Assembly: GCA_944470555.2 (NCBI GenBank)
Contig: OX104134.1
Span: forward strand, 73,154,678-73,218,677
DNA from: Heterobilharzia americana
Lineage: Eukaryota > Platyhelminthes > Trematoda > Strigeidida > Schistosomatidae
DNA length: 64,000 nucleotides
Direction: 5' to 3'
Both the position numbers and the translations under genes were made by a program. The notes below the pieces were generated by a model. It ran no database searches. It saw only the letters and a list, made by a program, of their open reading frames with translations, and was not told the DNA's origin. Of the stretch, positions 1-13,200 are shown piece by piece (within the stretch, counting starts at the first letter, position 1; the number at the start of each line of letters is the position of its first letter).

Positions 1-372
1 TTATACAAGATTTCATAGACCAAGTGAGATACTCAGTATAGGCTGCTGATGTTTTGAAATCTGAACGGTTCAAAAATCATGACTACAAATTATAATCATT
101 TGAAGTTGTGACGACTTTACACCGGTTCGGAATAACTAGACAATCCAAATTGTAGAACACAGAAAAAACTACTAGTTTTGTAAGACCAAAATATTATTGT
201 GCTGTTCCTCATATAGTTTTACTGCATTATGAAGAACCGTTTCCAAACACCGACATGATAAAACTGGACATATTAAATTTTATCTTCGCGATTAGAAATC
301 AAGACTCTTTCCTAATTTGATGTCATTTCTTGCTAAGATATTTATTTCTACTAAACGGTGTTCTTGTTTCAG
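1..372. other. AT-rich sequence upstream of the first visible exon
   Basis: I see no start codon in frame with exon 1 here. The stretch ends in a pyrimidine-rich acceptor, ttcttgtttcag at 361-372, so it is probably an intron of the receptor gene whose 5' exon lies to the left of the window. Confidence 0.5.
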
Positions 373-1278
373 CGGAATCTTTACAACAAAATAAAGATTA
401 TCAAAAAAATGTTATTGAGAAATTCGATGTCAAGAAGATTTCTCCGTATACATCAGTAACCCATGACGAATTTGCCTACGACAATAAATCTGGTTTTAGA
501 TCGTCATCAAGAGAACAAAGTAACGAGGAGAGATACCACTCAAAGTTAGAGGAAATACAGAGTGATAAGTTTTTGTCTGATAGAATAAGGAATTCGCAAT
601 TTGCTAACAATATATCAACACAACCTACGGAAAACACTGTTTGTTCTTCCGTTTCATCTTTGCGAGACAAATCGGATACATTTTCGAGGCTAGTAAATCA
701 GTTCAATCCTCCAATTTTACTTCAGCCAACAGTCAAGGCGAATGATATCTTGGACTTTTCAACACTTATTTCGAATTCTACTCTGTGGTTAGCCCATTTG
801 ATGAAAAGTCAATCATCATTACCGCTTTCAACGTATTCAATTACATGGCCTGTCAGTAGTTCGAGCTCTGCTCATTTTTGTGAAGATATTCCAAGTTTTA
901 AAAATGACAAAAATCAAACAGGAAATGAAAATTATATCAACCCAGATTTTAATCCTCAATTATTTTCAGAAAATCTCACATTCAATTTTTGAATAACAAA
1001 GATTCAAGGCAAACCGGTCTTGCAACCGGTCAGTCAGATATGTACACATGTTCTGAGTCGTACAATTTACCTAAACCTGATTCAACCTCAGAACAATCTA
1101 CCGCTGTAGGGATGAATGAATTTACGGTGAAATTCCGAGATATTAAACGTGTCAGCCAGAATGGATTATACTGTATTGTTTGCGGGGATGTCAGTAGTGG
1201 GAAACATTACGGTATATTGGCATGTAACGGGTGCAGTGGATTTTTTAAGCGTTCTGTCAGGCGAAAACTTATATACAG
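373..1278 (+). CDS. NR2E3: Receptor exon 1: N-terminal domain and first zinc finger
   Basis: The exon opens after an acceptor at 371-372 and ends at donor AG|GTGAGA. The reading frame from 375 to 989 encodes about 205 Ser/Asn/Gln-rich residues typical of a disordered A/B domain. A TGA at 990-992 then closes it. A second frame, open from 953, carries on to the donor and encodes the first zinc finger ([20 protein letters not shown], then [17 protein letters not shown]). The two frames meet at a run of five Ts (986-990); one more T would fuse them without a stop. A short intron is the alternative: tattttcag at 961-969 and a cag at 1031-1033 are usable acceptors. No in-frame ATG exists near the beginning, which supports an upstream start exon. 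Confidence 0.85.
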
Positions 1279-4200
1279 GTGAGAAAATTCTAGCAAATAT
1301 ACTATTCTGAACAAAATTAGAAACTAAGTGTTAAAATAAATAAGACACTATCAAATCTCAGTAAACTACCTGGAGTTTAATCAGCAAGATCTCCTTCAAA
1401 TTTAAGTTTTGGTAACACTCACTAATGCATTGATCAGTGAAAATCCAACTATCAATTGACTGACTGATCTCCACTCTAAGGAGAGTGGTTATTATTTTAT
1501 TCTTGAATTCAATAGTATTATAAACAGAAAGTAAGCACCCTACACTTTCTGTGTTCACCCATCAGCGAAATAGTTAAAAATATACTTATTTATTTTCAGG
1601 CTACTTTACGACGCATCAAGATGAAGATTATATCATGTATTTCTTTCCATTAATCTGCTGAAGATTTAGTCACATCCCATTGTGTATACCAGTTTACATG
1701 GGTGTGGGGTGATTCGTGCGCTGGGAAGAGTAAGTGAAATAAGAAATAGGGTAGGCGAAGAATATTCGAAAATAACCGGAAAAACAATTACTTTCAGATA
1801 GGTAGATAAATACATGGGGCAAACGGACGTCGTCATCAGTCACTAAAGACACTATGGAAAAACGTCTTAGGATTGATCCCAAAACAGCCTTTAGACCTTC
1901 ACACTGGAGTCATCAGGACCATGAACAGGTTTATTTAGTCCTTAGTCATAAGAAAGTTCAAACCCCCCTTTGAGCTTTCAAAAACAAATCGTCATTGCCT
2001 TAAAGCTTGTTTGGTAATCTTTATCTCATTTTAATACCGAGGACGGCCGGAAAATGTTATTATTCCTCCTCAACATGCTTTATTTTCCACATTTCTTTTT
2101 ATTCTAACTTACTTGACCTCAAGTTTAATTTCACGTTTCACATAAAAATGCTTTGAAAAGTGAATGTGCAGTCAGACTGTTCAATAATATATTGCGTGAA
2201 TGCGTCACATTTCTCAAATGAACTCTGTCTTCGTAAAACATTATGAAAATCCATCTGAAGGACTGACTGTTTTTAATCTGTGTTCTTTAAAAGATGGAAA
2301 CATTTTCTGATCATTCTAGTACCTATTTATTACTACAAATGGCACACATTTCGCATGCTATCCCGAACAATGAAAGAATATTTCCATACCTAAGAACAGC
2401 TCTCCCAATAATTGTTCCATTTTCCGTCAAAGTATTAAAATTACAAGTACCTGTAGCAATCCAACTTCCGCCTTTCTAGACTGTCGTTTTGAAGAAGTAG
2501 CTGAGTTCATTTTTCCAACAAAGAATAATAAGTCCCTGCGACAGTCTTCCTAGTAAACAGTAGGGAAAAAGTCTTAAAGACAATTATTTCTTCTGTCAAA
2601 CATAAAATTCATTTTACGTCAGGAAAATTACTACAAAATCTTTCTTTTATCATTTCTCTACAGATGTCAAGCAGGTAACGGCCTATGCGTAATTGATAAA
2701 GCACACAGAAATCAATGTCAAGCTTGTAGACTAAAGAAGTGTATTCGTATGGGTATGAATAAAGACGGTAAGTTACTCGTTGCTATCAACTTGCTGCCTT
2801 TTACAAAAAGCATCAATGTGTGCATCAAAATAAAACTGCGAATTTCTCTACACCGCTAATACCAAGTGTTTGCCCAGTTTTCAGTTATCCAATAAATTTT
2901 GACACTACATGATATAATGTGGAATCAAAATTGAAAATGTTTTTGCAGTAAATGCATACATGTGTGCAGAAATAAATTACAATTAAAATATCCATATAAA
3001 AAGGATGATTTATGCCAGATAATTGATTTGTTCTAGTACGCAGAAATACTAGTGGGTTCAGAATATGTGAAAAAGTTGCAGCATGTTTCATAAGTAGTTA
3101 CTAAGTCTGAAAGTGTCTGTCTGCTTTAGAAAGTTTACGAGATATGGTATACTGTGAAAAATATGATATCGACTGACCGCCTGTAAAGAGATTAGTACAG
3201 TCTAAAGTAAGAAAATAGGTGATGTCGCTTCTATTGGATTTGAATTTTTATCAGTAGTATAGGCTATTGAGTTAGAAAGTAAAATATGGCCATCAAGATC
3301 TCGTATTAACATGGGCTCGAAGATCTCTTGAAATGGAAAGGAAAGCATGTGAGTTTTACATTGGCTTGTAAGATGTGTCCAGAAGTATTCTTTTGTTGTG
3401 TACGCATAGCAATAATGATTCAGATTATTCACCTCCCTAACGTAGACCTAATACAATAATATGGATTCCTTTTCTTAATGGGTTATGCCAAGTAAACTTA
3501 AAACATCCAACTTTATTCATGTTCCTGAAGTTGTTGATCTGATTCACTCCATCTGTAGTACGCCGATTTGTTAGATAACCGTGGTTCATGCATGAAACAT
3601 GCTTCAGTAGAAACACATAATTAACTCGGTCAACAGGAATGGTTAAGCCTATGTTCATCCATTTAACGGTGATGCGAAAATGCCTACTGAAAGAGCGACG
3701 GTTACTTTTCCAAGTCTCACAGGAATTTTTATAAATTCTATGTTGATAATTAACAAAACGCTTGCCTGCATAACCAGTTACTAGGTAAATTTGCTTCGAT
3801 GTGATACATTACACAAAAGAAATTTGTAGTATATTTAACTAACAAAAAGAAACTGTTTAATTATATTGGCAACTGTTATTGGGTGGTATGCAGAGTAATT
3901 TGAAACAACCGAAAAACAGTTGAAGATCATTTATTATTATTATTATCCTTATTACAACTACGAGACTATGTTGTAGAGCAGCCCTGTTGACTGGACTTAA
4001 GTTGCATAATTCCAACCACCCAACGAAAGATCATTCAGATACTTTTGTAACTTCTTGGCATTGATCAAACAGACATTACCATAGATTTATCATGAACCAA
4101 AATTGATAGTTTGCTTCCGGTGAACTTTAATTATTAGTAAAACGAACGCTTAGTGTATATGCAATACTTGGCTCCCGATATCCAGGCTGGACCTTACAGA

Positions 4201-7200
4201 TTTCTTAGATAACTGTTCAAAAACTTCACAGCACTCACAGTATCCTGTTATTATCATCCAATATCCGTTACAACGTATCTTCCTCTTATAAATTCATTAG
4301 ACTACTTAACACTTTATAGAAAAAAAGATGTATATAATATCGACATTTCATTTCATATCGTAATATACCACTGAACCTGAGTACATAAAAAAAATAGTCG
4401 TCAGACACAAAATAGTACTCGGTAATAATTTGTGACTTCATGTATCAGCGAACTACTTTAATTTGATAGATGACACATTTAGACAATAGACCGAAACCAG
4501 AAACAAAGAAGCGTATTCCGAAGTGCACAACAACTAAAGAAAAGAAATGATATTGAAAATAGCCTGTAATTGGGTTATAGGTTAGGAAGTTTGTCAGGGA
4601 GACATGAGGCCAACTTTTGATCGATTTGTCAGTTTCATTCCAATCACCTCTGATTAACTTTTGATTCACTTCCCTTGGGGAAAAAGATTCACATAACCCT
4701 GGTAATAGTTATAGTCTATGGTGAAGGCTGACACTGTGATTGATAAAATATTAGGAAGTACTTCAAGTATTCCTCAGTAGTAAATCTTTTCAGTCTTAGT
4801 ATCGAATTCACAGTTGTCTTTTAACAACAAACTCAATAACTACTGCATTCATTAAGTAGCATTTCTGAGTACTTCAGAGACCTCCGTTTGAATTCACTTG
4901 TTAGATAAAATAAGTGGTATGGATCAAGCTACATAACAAGCTCTAGATAACTAGTGCGGCATATGGCCAAGCCAAGACGTGCCGACTTTGATTCTTTTCC
5001 CTTGGTTAGCCACTACGTTGTCATGCACTTATTTGTATATGAGATTTTGTGTCCAAGAAACAATGGTTGGAAAAGGAAAGAATTATTCAGTAAAGAAACA
5101 TTTCTTTGTCGATGGTGTCATTCTCGAAGGTTGAACGATCGTACTTATATGTGGCAAAAGCATTTAATATTCTACCACTGAAAACCATGGTCAAGTTGCA
5201 TAATTAAAAAAGAGTTCAAAACTGGAGTAAAAACTGTAAAGGAGTTGGATAATCACCTATAAGGTGATGAAATTAACGGGATAGGTATGGAATTTGACGA
5301 AGGGAAGATTGACCGTAGATGTTTATTTCAACAGTGGAATGTTAACTTGATAAATGTAAAGATGAAGAAAAGAGATCATAATGAGGATGACAGCAATGAT
5401 ACCACTAACTGCTACTGTAACTTCCAGTAAGTAGCGAAGCTGTTGATAAAAATCTAAGAAGTTGACCGAACAATGTTTATAGTATGGAAGTAATGATTAA
5501 CTCTTTCGTCAGTCTTCATTTATTCCTTAGCCAAAGTGCTGCATTTCGAACAAATGAAATTCAAGGTTTTCGTAGAGGGTGTTCAAATATGTTTGTTCCG
5601 GGTAAACTATCATATCATTCGGTGATCCAAGTATTATTAACTGAAAAGTGAATCATGTCTGAAGGATAAGTTACGTTTTTAAGCATGTGCACTCCACTCA
5701 GAACTAATCCATAATAAACCACAATTTTGACAGCAATAATGTCAGACCAGTGATGATTTTTCAACTTTCATGGCGTAATATTATTAAATCTGGTTTCTGA
5801 TCACAGTGAATTCCATCAAAAATATTTCATGAGGATGAATGCATGGAAATTATTTGAAGTTCCTTTTCACTTTCACTGTAAATTTTCGTGACACTTTGGT
5901 TATTTAATAGCAAGTGCATTTAATATATCAGGTTAGACTTTAAGGCTTTCTTTATCATAGAGTGTGTAAGGGTGAATATACCACCTGAAAGGCCGCACAG
6001 AAGCAAATGACTCTCTGAAGCAACCATTTATTATCTGATCCTTTGAATTGAAGGCTAACTTATAAGGCATCGGATTTACATTAGTTGGTGCATACATACA
6101 AATGTTGATAGCAAAAGCTGGTTCATACGTCATCCGTTCATTTTCAAAATCTCCTAAGTGAACAGTCTATGGCTACCAATACTGTAACAAGCACTGGTCA
6201 TTCACTTACCATCTCTTACTTTTCAGAAAAAACCACGCCACTTAAAGGTAATGACTAGAACTTTCTTGGCAAAAGGCTATGAATGCATCGTTGTATGTAA
6301 CCATTTACATAGGAAGACCAAGCTCATTTCATCTTTGGTTCGACCAGGACTTTTAGACAAAATATAGTCCAACTTATCTTGTTACAAGAGCTTATGTACT
6401 GAACTTTGAGGTTCCCATACAGTGAGAATGTGTATATGCTATTTCACTAAACAGGCGGATTCAGTTGATGTGTGGTTAGAACTCTAGCTGTCACCTGAAA
6501 GTAGTATATTAAGTGTAGTCAGTCACAACTCTATAATGTACAGTGCGAACAAGAATAACAGTGACCGCATTGCAATTATGATAACAATACTCCATTGACT
6601 TTTTTCATTATCACATCTGGAAAAATGTTTTCATGTGTTTTGTATGTCTTCCACTTGATTTTTTAAGCTAACGCGAAGTGATAGAGATTTCAGCTATTGT
6701 TAAAGTATCTTCTTTTACATATGACCAACATTTTTTCTGTCGTGTACGTTTAGCTGTCCAAAATGAACGTCAGCCAAGAAACAGCTCACAGTTTACCGCC
6801 CTTAGTTATGCAGGACCAAATGAACATCAAAGTTTCGAACTACGTCATACACCGAATGACAAGGCGCTTCACTCAACGCTTAACAGCTATCCAACGAAGA
6901 AAGAAAAATCCTTCGACGATTCAGTAAATTTATCAACGGAAAAGATGCAGAATATAGTTTCCTCTGAATACCAACCACCTGTTGATCACAGTATATCAGA
7001 AAACATGAGTACTTTTGATGAACCATCAGTTAATAAACTGGAATGGGACCTGACTCATCGAACTAGGTACAACAGTCATATGTTGAAACGTTCCCATTCA
7101 TTCCGTTATAGAAGGCTGCTAAACAGAAGGATGACCAATAAAATAAGTGGAGTCAGTGAGGATAAATGTGCTAGTGTAGACAGTAATACGTCTTATTTGA

Positions 7201-10200
7201 TAGACGGAAACTTGCCAACCTACTTTAACAACATTATCCAACCAAGCGATTCGTCATTTAGTCTTGGATCCTCGAGTACTTTACCAAGCATATCATCAGT
7301 GTCACTAAAAAACGACGTATCGAGTCTTCCACCATTTTATATTAGTCCGTTACGGACAGTCAAGTCGCCAACATCAATGCAAATAAGTACCATGATAGAT
7401 CATTTGGGTTCCCAAAATTTAATGCCATCAGTATCGCATTCAGACAGAGAAACACACAAGTTTTATCTGCAGTTATTGAATATTTTAGGCCCATCCAAAA
7501 ATAGTAACAGAATGACAACTTGTGAAGAGGGTTTTTGCAGTGGTGCTAACGATTTGACAGTAGGTATGGTAGGACCACCCGCAGGATATCAAGATTACCT
7601 TCAAACACACAGAAGTGCACAGAATTCAGGAAAACAAAATAACCATATAGAAAACAATGAAGCTGAGTTTCAATTTCACAATATTTTGAAACGTTTCTAC
7701 AGTACCTATTTAGGTAACAGTAATCTTCATAATGACAATATATCTAAAGCCAAAAATGAAAGTCAAACGTTTTCCAACAGATATCCCTTACCACACTCGT
7801 GCAGCAGTTACATTACCTGTGGGAACCCTTCTCATATCTCAAATAATAATGGTAATACTATTACAAGTTCTACATTTTTTAAAGAACTATTTTCGAAAAG
7901 TTTAGCTGGGTTAGATGCGCGGAATAAAGGTACGTTTTTCTGATTTTTTTAATACTTCATTAATCACCTAAACTATAAACGCCTTTTAAGTTTTTTTCTG
8001 GATTTAAACACTACTTCACATTGATTATGAACAGTGGAGAGACAGTAAGACCAGGTATCAGCTACGCTTGAGTACTCTAGAAAGTAGAATATCGAAATAG
8101 GCAGTTCTGAACTGAAGTATACTCTACCAAGTCCAGCGTAAGTAACATTTATGTGAAGTAATGCCTAATACAAATTTGCGTATCCCACAGCCTAAGAAAC
8201 TTATTTATATCTGGTTGCTGAACTGTTTACTTGAGGTCTCATGTGACCTAGAAGAAACATTTTGCACAAAACAAAATATAATTCACGACATCCTGATCTT
8301 TGATTTCAGTAGAAGCTAATGAATGGGTACAAACGTAATTTTTAATCCAATTAGCTTAAATGTAAACTTCTGCACCATAGAAATGTTAAAATGTATCATG
8401 AAAAAGACAAACATTCGTCGCCCTCATCAAGATGCTTTTATACGAAAAGAACTGGTGCATTATTTACTTTAAAAGTGCAATATATATTACATTGTTGCGC
8501 GATTTGTTACCTCCAAAGATTTATTTAGGATTGCGGGTAATAATGGAATTTCAGTTGGGTCTTATCGGAAATATTTTCCACCACAAACTGGCAATTGAAT
8601 AAGCCACTAAAAACGAAGAAATATTGTGTTACTGTTCTGCAGTATGTATGTACATCAGTTGTTAGACCCCTGCTCACAGAGGAAAACGAACTCAAGACAC
8701 ACATTTTTGCAAAGAAAAAGTCATTAATTAGTCATTAATTTGGTTTATTTAACGCAATAATAACCACCGCAGTTTGTAGGCACCAAAGTGATTGATCTAA
8801 AACTAGATAAGGCCGTAAAGAAAGTCGGAGAATTCGCTTTTTTGCACAGTTATCTCCAGAAAACAGATGATGTATAATATGCTTCAGAATAAAAGTGCAT
8901 TCACTTATGTTAGCGCAAGCATCTACATAAGTTAAAAAATATCCTGAAGTATAGACAAAAAGCGGATGGATTTGTGAGAAACAGTCAATTTAAAATAACA
9001 TGTCCCAAGCTGATATTCACCACTAAGGTCAAACTCTGCGTTCGTATGTTATACACCTGTGATTTATACGAGCTTTAATATGCAAATGCACTAACTAATC
9101 TGACTTGGCTAAAATCAGAATAAAAGCTATTTCAGAAGTAATCTTAAAAATCTTCCGTTATTCAAAACTTGATATGCACAATAAAATCGAATGACCAAAT
9201 AATATGTTGATATATTCAGTGACGGTAAGTGACATCTAGATGTGTAGAACAACTCGGTGATCTCTGAAAGTAACTAACTGGTTATGTTAATTAGCCTCTG
9301 CATACATTTTTGTACAAATTTAGATTGGTTCTCATTAAATAACTTTGAAAGCTTTGTGATGTAAAATATAAAGATAATTTATTGACAAGAAATTACAACG
9401 ACAGAAAATTATGTGTATGTGGTACTTTATTACGGGACTTGAAACTACAGCTAAAAACATGAGACATCTGATTACCTTTTTGACTTCTGTTACATCATGC
9501 ATGAGTGGTTGATGCAAAGACAATAGCTCGTAAATAATTTTATAACTAAATATGTGAGTTGCTGGATGATAAATGAAGAACCAACGAGATAGCATGATTG
9601 GCCAATGCTTTGCACAATCTGCAAGGCACATATTTATTTCAGAAGATATTGATAGGTGTCTTAAAAGTCCCAAAGTAACTGGGAAGTCTGTGATAGCAAC
9701 AGATGTGACAGCAATTACCAGATTGGGCTGTTTCATATAGAATATGTTCTTCTGTGATGCTCCCAGTTCTACTAAGAAAAGACTAAGTCATTGTATAAGG
9801 CGTATTTTTATTTGTGTAATCCTGGAGTGGTATATTAAAACAAAAAACAAAATAAAAGATTTTTTGTACTGTTGCTCAGCGTTTTGATCTTGCTACGTTT
9901 GATTCATATCACTTATTTGAAACTAAGTTAAACGTTTTCAAAAATCTGTTGACGAGATCACAAAGGATACCAAATAAAGTGGAATCTCAGCAAGCAGACA
10001 GGCAACTTGTTCAGGAAGTTTTAAAACAAAACGACTATCAAGAAAAGCTACTGAAAAGGACAAAAAACATCTCATCGAAAGAAAATAAGGGAAAACTAAG
10101 CCATAAAGATTGGATAAATACTTTAGTATTTCCTTATTGAATATCCACATCGGAAGAAATAAGAAATATCCTTAGTAGTCACGCCATAAGAATATTCTTT

Positions 10201-13200
10201 AGGGTGACGCACTTATCATACACAAACCTGTGTAAATTAAAACACCTGATTCCCCAATTGGAACAACAGAACTGTGTTTATAAGGTAAACTATAGTGAAT
10301 GCTATACCACATACATTGGAGAGATACCACGTAAAGTACTATAACGTCTAACCAAACACAAAGTTGCGACCACCAAAAAACCTCATGACCTGGAAAAATG
10401 TAAAAAAAGTTCTGCCATCGCGGCTCATTCACAATCGTACAATGCTACGCACCTACAAATAATGCAGAGCAAGAGAAGAAGGAGGAATTCTACAAACAAC
10501 TGCAGTCAGCACTGGACAAGACCTCAGTTGGCGACATCAAAATTTCAATGGGCAACATGAATGCCAAACTGGGAGGCGACAACACAGGAAGAGAACCAAT
10601 CATGCATGGGTCGAGAAGCACTCGGTGGAGTGAACGAGAATGGAGAATTGTTTGCAAAATTCTGTGCATTCAACGATTTGGTGATTGGAGTCAGACACTG
10701 TGTTCAAGCATAAGGATATTCACAAAGCGATATGGATTTCACCAGACACCACACCAGGACACACTAAAAATCAGATCGACTCCATCTCAATGTGAAGGAA
10801 GTGGAGACGCAGTCTACTGGACACAAGATCAGATCAAGAAGGGAGGCAGATGTAGGCCCAGACAACTCACTATCTTGTGCAAGGAACCTTCAAAATCAAG
10901 TTGAAAGCCTTCAAGGAAGTTGGTGATAGACCACAGTTCAGGTTCAACACCCAGAACAGAAACTCAAGCACGAAACTACAAAGGAAATCTTCACGTCAGC
11001 CAGCCATCAGGACAAAATGGGAGATATCAAACAGCATCCCTGAAGAAACCTGTGTGGATGAGCACTGGAACTCTTTGAAAGCCATGCGGAAAGAAACCTG
11101 CATAATCGTATTAGGAAGGAAGAAGAAAGAAGACAAGACAAGGAATGGATCTCGATGGACACATGGAAGCTGATAGAGGAGGGAGAGGAGTATGGTGAAG
11201 CAGAAGATAAACCAGTGCAAGGATGAACAACGAGAAGAGGAACTGAGTACAATGTATAAAACACCACACTGGACAAAGAAGTGAAGAAGAGTGCACACAA
11301 AGACAAAGGACACTTGTACGACACATTGGAAAGTGAAGCACAATAGGCTGCAAGTAGGAGCGACAGAGACCTGACAACATTGTATCAAATAACTATCTGG
11401 GAGGGAAGAGATTAACACAGTTGAAACCAACAAAAGATGACCAAAGAAATTTAATTACCAAAGAAGAGAAATAAAGGAAACCATGGGCTGACCACTTCAA
11501 AAAGCTCTTGAATCGACCACCACCACCACTTCGTCCAGAAATACCACCAGCATCCCAGCCACAGAACTACAAGTGAACACAAATCCTCCGACAAAAGTCG
11601 AAGTCCTGAATGCCACAAAGCTACTGAAACGTGGGAAAGCGGCAGGACCAGATGGATTCCGCCAGAAGCACTGAGAACAGACGCAGAGACAACAACGGAC
11701 ATGCACACACCACTATTGCAGAAGGTGTGGAAGGAAGGGAAGGTATATGCCTATTGATTGGAAGAAGGGTTACCTTGTCAAACTTTCGAAGAACGGTGAC
11801 CTAAGTCTTTGCAAGAACTGGCACGGAATCACGCTCCCGTCCACCCCAAGCAAAATATTAAGCCGCATCATCCTGGAGAGACTAAACAATATTCTGAATT
11901 CAAAAACACGACCGGAACAGGCTGGCTGGCTGGCTTCAGGAAGAACGAATCATGTGCGGATCGAATCGCAACGTTACTCTACGCATCATCATAGAACACA
12001 GTATAGAATGGCAGTCAACTCAACTCTACCTCAACTTCATTGATTTTGAAAATGCCTTTGACAGCGTCGACCGAGAAGTAATTTGACAGGCAGTTGCTTC
12101 AACACTATGGAATAGCACAAACCTTAATCAGCCTCATTCAACAACTATATGAAGACGCCATATACCAAGTAATTCACAATGGGAAGCTCAGTGATGCTTT
12201 TGAAGTGAAGACAGGAGTGAAACAAGGTTGCCTACTATCACTCATGATATTCCTGATTGTAGTGAGGAGCTGTGAGAAGAGGGGGATACGCTGCACTGGG
12301 GAAAAGAACCCAGAAGATTTGGATTTCGCCGATGACTAGTGTCTGATGTCACACAATCTTGGAGATCTACAGGCGAAAACTAACAAGTTGACAGAAGAGG
12401 CAGGGCGGCGAAGACGGGACTTCAAGTGAATATAGAGAAGACAGTGGTGATGAGGATACCCAACAACAACAACAGCAATAACAAAAAGCTCCAATCACCA
12501 TCAACGGGAGAAACTTAAAGGAAGTAGCCTATCTAGGCACCACTGTCTTAACTGCAGGCGGCACAGACGAGGACATCAAAGCCAATATCGAAAAAGCAAG
12601 ACAGGCGTTCATTCGCCTGAAACCAGTGTGGAGATCGTCTGCACTCCACTCAGCACGTGAAACAAGATCTGGATTCTCAACACCAACGTCAAGTCAGTAC
12701 TTATGTATGCTCAGAGACTTGGTGCTTTACGAAAGGCATTTCCAATAAACTACAAATATTCACCACCAACTGCCTACGCTGGCTTGTTACTGAAGCTCAC
12801 ATGGCCAGATTAACAGGAATAAGCAGCAAGAAACTCTGGCCGGGCAACGAACCAACCAAGAACCTATCGCTCAACAAATATGCACTGGAAGGACGTGGAG
12901 GTGGAGATGGGTTGGGCATACACTGAGAAGGTCGAGTGGGGACATCATGCGCCAGGCCCTTGAGTGGAACCCAGATGGGAAACGACGAGTTGGGCATCCC
13001 AGTTAAGGGTGACATGGAGGAGACCATGCAAGGAGGAAATGAGAGGTTGTGGGCTGTCGTGGAACCAGGTTCAAAAGACTGCAGGGAAGAGAGTGCAATG
13101 GCGACGTGCTACTTAAGCCCTATGTTCCATTAGGAACCCAAGGGACAAATAATAAATAATATAATGTACCGCGGCTCATGCGTTGCATTCAGGTCATAAA

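Larger units (their letters stand above)
10429..13169 (+). mobile_element. RTE-clade non-LTR retrotransposon, 5'-truncated and decayed
   Basis: About 2.74 kb. In order it shows an APE-type endonuclease ([20 protein letters not shown] at 10444 onward), a linker, a reverse transcriptase (11747-12420) and the C-terminal region ending near 13135, with a short AT-rich tail (aataaataatataatg). Frame changes and stops interrupt it throughout, so it is dead. It sits in the PLE with a 10-base duplication on both sides. Related SR2-like RTE elements are established in Schistosoma. A second copy lies at 59190-61299 on the minus strand and a 3' end fragment at 55490-55690. Confidence 0.88.

Noticed and set aside
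330..372. TTG at 330 as the start of the receptor protein
   Set aside because: It is not ATG, and a strong acceptor (ttcttgtttcag) ends at 372; the upstream codons are better explained as intron.
6678..6753. N-terminal extension of the 421-codon frame at 6678
   Set aside because: The zinc-finger splice joins exactly at 6754 and recreates [10 protein letters not shown]; bases before it are intron.
9335..9736. 133-codon frame on the minus strand
   Set aside because: No homology or start context; it lies in an intron just upstream of the PLE and is probably chance or decayed transposon sequence.
10996..11708. Minus-strand frames rich in Ser, Leu and Cys
   Set aside because: Antisense shadows of the RTE coding sequence, which reads coherently on the plus strand.
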